Assembly (NCBI RefSeq): GCF_000346465.2
Contig: NC_034009.1
Coordinates: forward strand, 15,664,950 to 15,728,949
DNA length: 64,000 nucleotides
Source: Prunus persica
Lineage: Eukaryota > Streptophyta > Magnoliopsida > Rosales > Rosaceae
Direction of reading: 5' to 3'
Position numbers and translations under genes: made by a program
In this document: positions 56,514 to 64,000 of the stretch, piece after piece
Layout: every line of letters begins with the position of its first letter
Numbering within the stretch: the first letter of the stretch is position 1
Notes under the pieces: generated by a model
What the model saw: only the letters and a program-made list of their open reading frames with translations
Database searches by the model: none
What the model was told of the DNA's origin: nothing

Positions 56514-57061
56514 TGTTCGCGCTAAAACTAAACAGATAGAAATAAAGCTAACTTACAGGTGGTGTGAATGATTTGGACCCGAGGATCCTTCGGTCCGTGA
56601 TGTCCTCCCTCGAGGTGCAATGCTGGAATTGGCCTGAAGAAAGAAACGGCAGGTGAAGCCTAAGACACTGGTGCCAAAGTTAGTAACTAAGAACAATTCT
56701 ATGGACAGTGTGAAAACACAAGTCCAGTAAACACGTCTTACCTCTTGGCTGTGCCAAGGGGCTCTATTTATAGAGAGCATTTGTGATGCTCTTAGTACTT
56801 AGTTTCGATGTGGGACTCGTAGAGACGTGCTCTGACAGGCACTGGCAAGAGTTTCGAGGTTATCTGTCGGGATTGCTCCAAATCGCATGCCGAAGGTTGG
56901 TGTGGATGACTTAGTTGTGGGTATTTTACCGACTTGATGACCACGTATGACTCAGTAGAATATGCCGATTGATCCTTCGGCATGGCTCATTGAGCTGGTC
57001 TCAACTTTGTTTACATTCCACGTGTCATGCCATGAGTAGGGGGTCAGATATGGTACAAACA
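56514..57061 (-). repeat. 5' LTR of the Tat element
   Basis: 548 bp, TGTTTGTACC..GCGCGAACA on the minus strand. The TATA box CTCTATAAATAGAGC lies at about 56763-56777. It is 46 bp shorter than the 3' LTR because of two internal gaps; otherwise the two are closely similar. Confidence 0.93.
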
Positions 57062-57066
57062 CATAT

Positions 57067-57920
57067 AAATAAAATTAATCTCATATGAATAGTAATTGTC
57101 CTTAGGTTGCCATGGCAATGGGTGGAAAAGCACCAAAATAAATTGCTAGGGCAGTTACTATTTACGTGAACAGTAAGTAACCTTACTTGCCCTTACCCTT
57201 TACCATGACACTATGGGTGAAAGTGCTCTAAAAAAGGAAAACAAAAGGATTCTTAATCAAGAAAATGTCAACATGTGTTGCATCTTTAACTAATTCGACC
57301 ATATTAAAAGGAGAGATATCTTTTGCCTCAATCGTCACTAGCTATGGCCACAACAACAGCCTCATTGACCTCGGTCATGGCATTGTTATCGACCGGGGAA
57401 TAAAATTGGACATCGGTCACAAAGCCTATGAATTCTTGAGAATGGTCAGGTGAGGAATGGTCGGGTAGATCTTATAAAAGTAGTGATTAACCCACGCAAG
57501 AATATTAGAGAAAAAGGTAACATAAATTTTGTAGTTGGAAGTACCTCCATGACAAGATCTCTCTTGGGCTATTTCGTTGAAGCATTATTGAGTCGTACAC
57601 TATGATAATTTTACGGCGAGATACAAATCAAGTGAAAGTTATGATGTTATTGCACAACCAAAAGAAATTAAGGAAGAAGAGGCAAGAACATACTGTGAAT
57701 GGCCTGAGATTTAGACCTTATGATAACCCTAAGCTTGGCTCAAGAAATGGCATGACCATGACCAAATGAACCCCTTATATAAAGCCAAGTGATAAAAGTT
57801 TAATTATGAAGCTTGAAAAGAAAATGCTCAAAGTGAGGACATTACCAGTTTTGGCCGAGTAGTCTCTCTTGATGAGCAGTCCTTTCATTTCTTTGGTAAC
57901 GTCGTAGAAGTGGAACCCAT
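57067..57920. other. Right part of the split MITE, then noncoding DNA
   Basis: The inverted partner of the 45706 end lies near 57214-57230. The rest shows no conserved frame and is probably degraded 3' DNA of the neighbouring PMD gene remnant. Confidence 0.35.
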
Positions 57921-59256
57921 CTATTTAGATGCGTTACATATGATAAAAAATAGTTGAGAAATCACTAGAATTATATAAATGGTTGAAGATAAATCTTGCA
58001 GCCATGAATGAAGCATGCTTGTTTCATTGGCCGAATTAGAGGACGTGGCATCCTTAATGGTCGACAGCCATTTCTCAAAAATCCTGGAAAAATTAATATC
58101 AACGGCCAATGTGAACCAATCACCGATGACGTGCTTCCACCAAGTGTCAAGTAGGTTGTAGCATTAAAGTTGTCATCTCTAAATGCATGTTAAAGGTTTT
58201 TCGCACTTGCTTGCTGGCTGGGGAGATTATATTGCATTTGACCTTTGTTTTGAACCTAACATTGTGGGATGATCCCATATTGCAAGATTCTGTGTTTAGA
58301 AGTGGGATAGCTTGAGTAAAACCCAAGCGGCGACCGGTTGCAGAAGAAAAATAAACTTTAACTCCACATGGGTAGTTGCCATGTGTACCCACTGACAAGG
58401 CGAGGTGTAAGTCTCTACTCAATAGAATGCTAGCCTAAAGGATCGTAAGTCATGCATCTCGACCATTTTCGGTCAGGGAAGGGGAACTTAGTTTAAGCCC
58501 AAGATAAGAAGGAAATTCTTGATCTAGGCAAACAAAGAATTTGTATGGAGAATGGCCTTCATAGTTGTATAAGATTCTAAAGTAGTCCTTGACTTTGAGG
58601 CCGGAAAGGGGAAGAGACAAAAGACTTACTCCAAGAAGAGAGTTAGGAGTGAATAGATCATGAGCTAGTCGTATCTCTTGAAAGTATACTTGAAGCCACA
58701 GTTGAAACAACCAAATCGGCCCAGAAGTATTACAATTCATCGGGTTGAGTGACAACATATGGTAGAGACCTCTATATAGATAGGCCAACACTATTGGCCC
58801 AAAGGCCAACTAACGACATTTTACTAGTGCTTCGGCCAGAGGTTGGACCTCTAAGGTAACTTGCGCTGGTGCCATGCATAAAACATATTTGCATAGCCAA
58901 ATAATGAGAAAAGTCGAATGCTTTTTATGCGTGAGCGGCCCTGTTTTTTGAGCATTAGCTTCAATAAAAGTCTTGTAGCTTTTGCTCTTTTTGGTAAAAC
59001 CGAAAGCAATCTCACACTTTGATTGACATAGGGCGATTACTACAGCACCACATGGCCGAAAACCCGAAATAATGGTTAAGTCAAGAAGAGTTAGGGTCAT
59101 CATCCCGAACCTTAACTTCATAGTATTGGTCGAAGGTGACCAAAAGCAGAGACCGACTGCGATAATATTACGGTCACATGTGAAGCTAGACTTACAAAGA
59201 ATCATTACTATCTTGGTTTGATTTACCTTCCTAGTTTGTTTTTGGGTAAGGGTCAT
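57921..59256 (-). pseudogene. Plant-mobile-domain gene remnant
   Basis: Minus-strand pieces: 59256-58810 with GLCFWSPSTNTMKLRFGMMT, HSTFLIIWLCKYVLCMAPAQ and PLAEALVKCR; after a shift, 58809-58450 with FGPIVLAYLYRGLYHMLSL and GPIWLFQLWLQVYF; then 58422-58147 (GTHGNYPCGVKVYF) and 58109-57921. The order matches the aminotransferase-like plant mobile domain (PMD, PF10536). It is related to, but distinct from, the PMD gene at 11768-15275. No retroelement pol is beside it on this strand. Several frame breaks. Confidence 0.75.
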
Positions 59257-59399
59257 TACTTTCTTAGTTTGACTTTGAGTGACTTATTAAAATTTTTTTT
59301 TAAAAAGGGCCTACTAAACGGCCATGATGTCTATCCATGTTGCAAGTCATCGACAAATCAAGTCTGATGCAACTTTAGCTTAAGTTGTGTTTCTACATT

Positions 59400-60945
59400 T
59401 AAGCTTGTTCACTAGACATAGAGCCATTTTGCTTGAATTTCGTCGCATGGCCTTCTCTGTTACGTGATATAACCATGATTTCGTACATTTTTATTATCTT
59501 TCCCTTAGATACTTACTATGTTCTTGAGTGAGTTTAGTCCATTTTTACTTAGTTTTGTGTTTTACTAGGTTTGAAGAGTAAAGATGGAAAAGCAACAAAA
59601 GGAGCAATTTTGGGATTGAAATGTAATGTGAACCAGATCAGTCAACTTGACAGAATATACTGTACTTCCTCAGAGCAAACCAGATGTTGAGTCTTATATC
59701 GTTGGAAAGATACGGATGTTAACCTTCTGTAGAATTTTACAGTTCTTGATGGGGACGTGTGTGGAGAGAGTAGTGGCCGTTTTAGTACAGACAATTTGGG
59801 CATATTGTATTCTGTGGGTTTTGCAAAATAATCCTTTTGAAGTTCAATCATTGGAGTTTAATTTGTGTCAATTGTTTTTGGGAAGTGTCTACAAGGATGT
59901 AGGGTTATTTTCTAAGGTCTGATCCTATATTTAGTAGGATTTTGGATGCTAACTCATCAAAGACAATTGAAGCCAAATTAGGAAAGCATATTTACCAAGT
60001 CAAAAGAGGTTTTGTTCCTTATTTAAAGAAGAGCAGAAAATAGGGTTCTCTTATGCTGGAGTTGGAAGGATAGTCAAGGAGCCATTTACATCGTCAAGTT
60101 CTCGAGCATCATCACAATCTATAAGTTTTATTTTATGTTTTCTAGTTTTTCAATTATGTTTTCTTTGAACATGAGTAACTAAATTATTCTCTAGGGTGAG
60201 GATGACACCCAAGCATGGATAGTTATGATTTCTAATGTTATTTAATGGATTCTAAGTTTCTTTTAGATGAATGTTTAATCACTATTTTAATTGTTGTTAT
60301 TTGTTTAAGTTATTGGACTGATCACCTTAGGGCTTTGCATCTAGTAAATTGAAAGATGAATTTGAAGCAGAACTCGCAATATAATTCAATTAGCTTCTTG
60401 TGATTAAGTGTGGTGAATTACATTATTGCTTGACGAAGAATAATGGTTTGCTTGGTTCTCTCGTTTTCTAGAACATAATGAGTCCAACTTGTTAAATTTA
60501 TGCCTTAACCAGAATAGATTGTAGGATTGTATATATGATCTTTGTCTGAACTAGAAAAGAATCTTACACTTAAGGAAAACTATGGTCTAAGTGCATGAAA
60601 ATGACTTAGATACAGGAATTATCATCTAAAGAATCGAAAGAATCTGTTGAATGCATTAAAATCTAACTTGGATTGCTTGTGGTTGATTCCGAAACCTTAG
60701 ACCTTCATCATTGTTTTTCAACCTTAAAATTCAACCTTTTTTTATTCTCAATTGTTTTTATTAATTTCTTGTTTGTTTCATAAACTTTCACAACAATAAT
60801 CTCTACAAATTCACTTGCGTATCAGTTAGATTTAATTTAGTTATTCGAATATTAGATTAATTTGGAATCTTTGTGGGAACGATTCTTGGACTTATCAAAT
60901 GCTATACTACATCATTCTTGTGTTCTTGCAAGGACAGACCAAGTT
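59400..60945 (+). repeat. LTR-like and leader region of an Athila-type element
   Basis: Noncoding DNA before an Athila-like gag. Its end, ATCTTTGTGGGAACGATTCT followed by a 'TATACTAC..CTTGTGTTCTTGCAAGG..AAGTTTTTGG' run (about 60866-60950), resembles the conserved LTR end and the start of the TTTTTGGCGCC primer site of Athila elements, here degraded. The 5' border is not defined, and no second copy lies in the window. Confidence 0.4.
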
Positions 60946-61542
60946 TTTGGCCAGCTCACAAAAAGCAAAAGAGATAACTTTACGTAATGGATCCTTCTCC
61001 CAATTGGAAGGAGAACTCCAATTGCAAATGCCAAGATCTCCATAAATTGGAAAGCATTTCAATTGGATTTGGGTTTTGGTCTTCCAGAAACTCCACACCA
61101 CCTGAATTAAAGAATTCCAAATCCAATTAATTTGGGTTTTGGTCTTCCAACAACTCCCACTCCAACTCTAGCATCTCACTCCAGCTACTTCATGCCTCTA
61201 TTCCACCCACCAATTGGAAACTCCTTCTACCAATTGGAGAATTCCAAACCCACCAAGCAACAGGAAGTTCTTCCTCCTTAATTGGGAATCATCTCCCACT
61301 CCAACCCAGACTTAAATTTCTGTTTTCTTTCCAATTGAATTTGGGTTTTGCTTATTTGCTTCCTCAATTATTATTCTCTTATTTAAACAACTCTTTGCCA
61401 TTGTTGCAAGCACAAAAACCTAATTTCTGAAAATTGTATGCAAGGGAGGCGTTCTCTCAAATTGGAGCTAATTCCCATTGATCAAGAACTTGAGCGTACG
61501 GTATGAAAACATCGATGAGAGTATTTTTCACCAAGACTAACC
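60946..61542 (+). other. Athila-type 5' untranslated leader with short repeats
   Basis: Contains repeated ATTTGGGTTTTGGTCTTCCA (about 61065 and 61129) and many CCAATTGGA-like palindromic words. No coding frame. Confidence 0.4.
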
Positions 61543-62993
61543 ATGGATAATCTAGTCAACAATGGTGGAGATAACCCACCAGCACAATCAAGGCGTTTAA
61601 GGGATTACACTGCACTAGTGGAATACCATGCATCGTCGTGCATCGTCTTGACTCCAATCACACATCGTTTCAAAATTCGCCAAACAACTATCCAACTTCT
61701 ACCTAGTTATCATGGGAAGGAGGAGGAAAATCTCTGCCATCATCTTAAGACATTCTTCACCATATACTCCACATTCAATTATGGCGGTGCTAGTGACGAG
61801 CAAATTCGACTCCGATTGTTCCCATTTTCTCTAAGGAATAAAGCGACAAACTAGTTAGACTCTCTTCCATAAACATCCATAAATTCTTGGATTGATTTAT
61901 CTAAGAAATTTCTTTCCAAATTTTTCCCTGCTCGTAAAATCAATGTTTTAATAACAAATATTATGAGTATTCGTCAACAACAGCATGAACAACTTCATGA
62001 ATGTTGGGAGCGATATAACGATTTGTTTTTTCAATGCCCTCATTATGGTTTTGACATATGGCAAAAAGTTCACTACTTTTATAGAGGGTGAACCCTCAAA
62101 GCAGAAGCATGGTAAATTCAACAGTTTGTGGAAGCTTAATGGACAAGACTGCAGATGAAGCTATCAACACATTTGAGACAATTTGTGAGAACTTTGAGCA
62201 TTGAGACTTTCCTACAAAAGATTCAAGAGTTATACCTACATCATCGACACAGAAAGAAGGCATTTATAAAGTTAGTGCAAGCACAGGTTTAGAAGCACAA
62301 GTTACAGCTATCACAAAACTTCTCATGCCATTGGTAAAGAAGATAACTACACAACCATGTAATTTATGTGCTAGCATAGACCACAACACCGCAAATTGCC
62401 CATCGAATCCTACTTTAGAAGATGTGCAAGAGGTCAATGCATTCAATGGAAGGCCTCGAAATGATTCTTACTCCAATACGTACAACCTGGGGTGGAGACA
62501 ACACCCAAACTTCTCTTGGAGCTATCCAGAAAATACAATGGGACCCACAAATTCATCAGGGTCATACCAACAACCCTATCAAGCTCCTCCACCACAACAA
62601 GAAGATCCTTCTATCAAGGAGATGCTATCTTAACTCTTGAAGAAATCACAAAGATATGAACAAGAGGTTGCATCACTTAAACAAAGTCAATCAGTGTTGG
62701 AAAAAATTCAATCCAAATTTAAGGTTCAAATGGGACAAATAGCTACTGCTCTAAACAGAGCACAAGGTCAATTTCCAAGCCAAACAGAAGCTAATCCTAG
62801 GAATCATGAGCAGATTCAGGCTATTATCACTTTGAGGAGAAATAATTTGTATGAGGATTTTCACACATGTTACAATCCAAATATAGAAGGAAATTATGCT
62901 AACCTGATGGTCAACCAAAGTTATTGTGGGAGAGCTCACGATGGAATTAAAATAAAATCAAGCATTATCATTCACATCAAACCACATGCATGA
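61543..62993 (+). pseudogene. Athila-lineage gag remnant
   Basis: It starts MDNLVNNGGDNPPAQSRRLR. YHGKEEENLCHHLKTFFTIY and QIRLRLFPFSL are the capsid core. After stops, HECWERYNDLFFQCPHYGF follows, then a zinc-knuckle-like CNLCASIDHNTANCPSNP with YNLGWRQHPNFSW (62325-62633), and finally a coiled coil and ANPRNHEQIQAIITLRR (62637-62880). This order is characteristic of Athila gag. No protease or pol follows, so the element is truncated near 63000. Confidence 0.85.
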
Positions 62994-64000
62994 GATAATG
63001 AATTGAATGCATTTTGAAGCAATCATTATGATAGACGGAATGATCCAAGGTTAATGCTAATAAATTATTAAAATTGATTGAAAGATTTTGTGGCCAATTG
63101 ATGACCGACCAAATTGGGATGCACCGAAGCCCTTATAAATACCAATCTTCTGAAGAGAGCGAAACCCCCAACATAACACACAACTTGTTATTTTACTTTC
63201 TTTTTATTTCCTAGCCTAGAAGTAATGCAATGTAGTTCATAGTTTAGCTCTTATTTTTTCGCCCTAGTTTCCTTAGATTTCAATAATGCCTTTACATTCT
63301 TATTCTTGTTTTCAATTCCATTTCAATTCAAGTCTTAGTTTACCCTTTATCGATCTTATTAAATTAGTTGACCTTTGTACTTTAATTTATGCACTTACAT
63401 TTCAATTATTTAATTTTAGCAATTTACATTATGCACTTGTATTTCAATTCTTTACTTTGCGCACTTTAATTTCTGTTTTTTACTTTATGTAGTGATGAGG
63501 TTCCTTACTCGGCCGAACAATCATTTGATTTAAGTCAGATCTCGGACGCATCAACTACTCACATTCTATTCAAGCCCAAGTCATGGCTTGGTGGTGGCAC
63601 GAGGCACACTCAACTAAAGAAGGATTATAACAAAAAATAAAAAAAAAACTCATTCAATTAGTCTACACGACCTAAAAGAGGGAAACACATTTTAGGTGAG
63701 AAAGTACAACTCTTTCATAGAAGATGGGTGGTTCCTATTTTTGCATTGTTCGGATGTAGGACTGAAGTTTCACTAGTGACGTGGCACCTTATGGGTGGTT
63801 GGTCAGTTGTAGACTGACATGTGTCTCTTTTTCTGGGGGAAAATCAAGCATGAGTGGAATATCCATGGGCCGATTGGTCCTTTTAGGTGAGCAACACATT
63901 GGATTCTAGTCAGAGTGCTTGGCTGCTGGTCAAACCAGAGGACCAACCACATGTATTAGATGGGCCTGGTTAGTCCCATTAGTCCGTGGGCCTTCTTAGG
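62994..64000. other. Noncoding, LTR-like promoter region
   Basis: A TATA motif CTTATAAATACC (about 63132) and AT-rich repeats of 'ttaatttatgcactta' type near 63390-63470 suggest another retroelement LTR or leader. No protein was recognised and the ends are not visible. Confidence 0.3.

Larger units (their letters stand above)
45992..57061 (-). mobile_element. Complete but degenerate Tat-lineage Gypsy retrotransposon
   Basis: About 11.07 kb, flanked by the exact 5-bp duplication CATAT (45987-45991 and 57062-57066). It has two LTRs, a TTGGCGCCGTCTGTGGGAA primer-binding site next to the right LTR, and minus-strand gag, protease, RT, RNase H, archaeal-type RNase H and integrase. A plus-strand antisense gene and a minisatellite lie between pol and the left (3') LTR. 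That order, with the second RNase H and an extra ORF downstream of pol, is the Tat/Retand layout. Stops, lost catalytic residues and a nested Cassandra LTR make it non-autonomous now. Confidence 0.93.

Noticed and set aside
59642..59922. 91-residue plus-strand frame
   Set aside because: In LTR-like DNA before the Athila gag, with no recognised homology.

Overview
This window is nuclear DNA from a flowering plant, almost certainly a eudicot. It holds intron-rich genes for a plant TOM40, a P-class pentatricopeptide-repeat (PPR) protein and the importin-beta SAD2, set among plant LTR retrotransposons of the Tat and Athila lineages, hAT-like and Mutator-like elements, and a Cassandra LTR. The sequence alone does not identify the family or species.

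Layout. 1-650: two LINE remnants in opposite orientation, inside an upstream intron of TOM40. 824-4636 (+): the last six exons of TOM40. 5.4-9.2 kb: two related LTRs facing each other, with a small hAT-like element between them. 9.2-11.4 kb: LTR-like leader DNA with a 175-bp tandem duplication. 11.4-20.6 kb: a decayed Tat/Ogre-like Gypsy element. Its pol lies on the minus strand, and on the plus strand downstream of pol is a broken gene with plant-mobile-domain (PMD) and coiled-coil features. 20.9-21.6 kb: a possible hAT-like element. 21,976-24,807 (+): an intact intronless PPR gene. 24,985-26,778 (+): a RAD50 pseudogene that kept introns. 26.9-28.0 kb: two Mutator-like foldback elements with 9-bp target duplications. 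29,421-40,205 (-): a complete 22-exon SAD2 gene, about 1,033 residues. 40.8-45.5 kb: a split duplicate of the SAD2 last-exon boundary, a Mutator-like element and a hAT-like element with an exact 8-bp target duplication.

45,992-57,061: a whole 11-kb Tat-type Gypsy element on the minus strand, with 5-bp duplication CATAT, both LTRs, a primer-binding site, degenerate gag-pro-RT-RNaseH-INT, and a plus-strand antisense gene with its own TATA box and introns. Its reverse transcriptase is interrupted by a solo Cassandra LTR carrying 5S rRNA-like sequence (duplication GAGCA). 57.9-59.3 kb (-): another PMD gene remnant. 59.4-63 kb (+): an Athila-like LTR and gag remnant. The last kilobase is LTR-like or noncoding.

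The host genes are independent: mitochondrial protein import (TOM40), organelle RNA processing (PPR), nuclear import (SAD2) and a dead copy of a DNA-repair gene (RAD50). I found no operon-like or defence-like cluster. The most unusual content is in the mobile DNA: antisense, intron-bearing genes inside two Tat-lineage elements, the Cassandra-in-Tat nesting, and the split SAD2 duplicate. All exon limits and element ends were read by eye.
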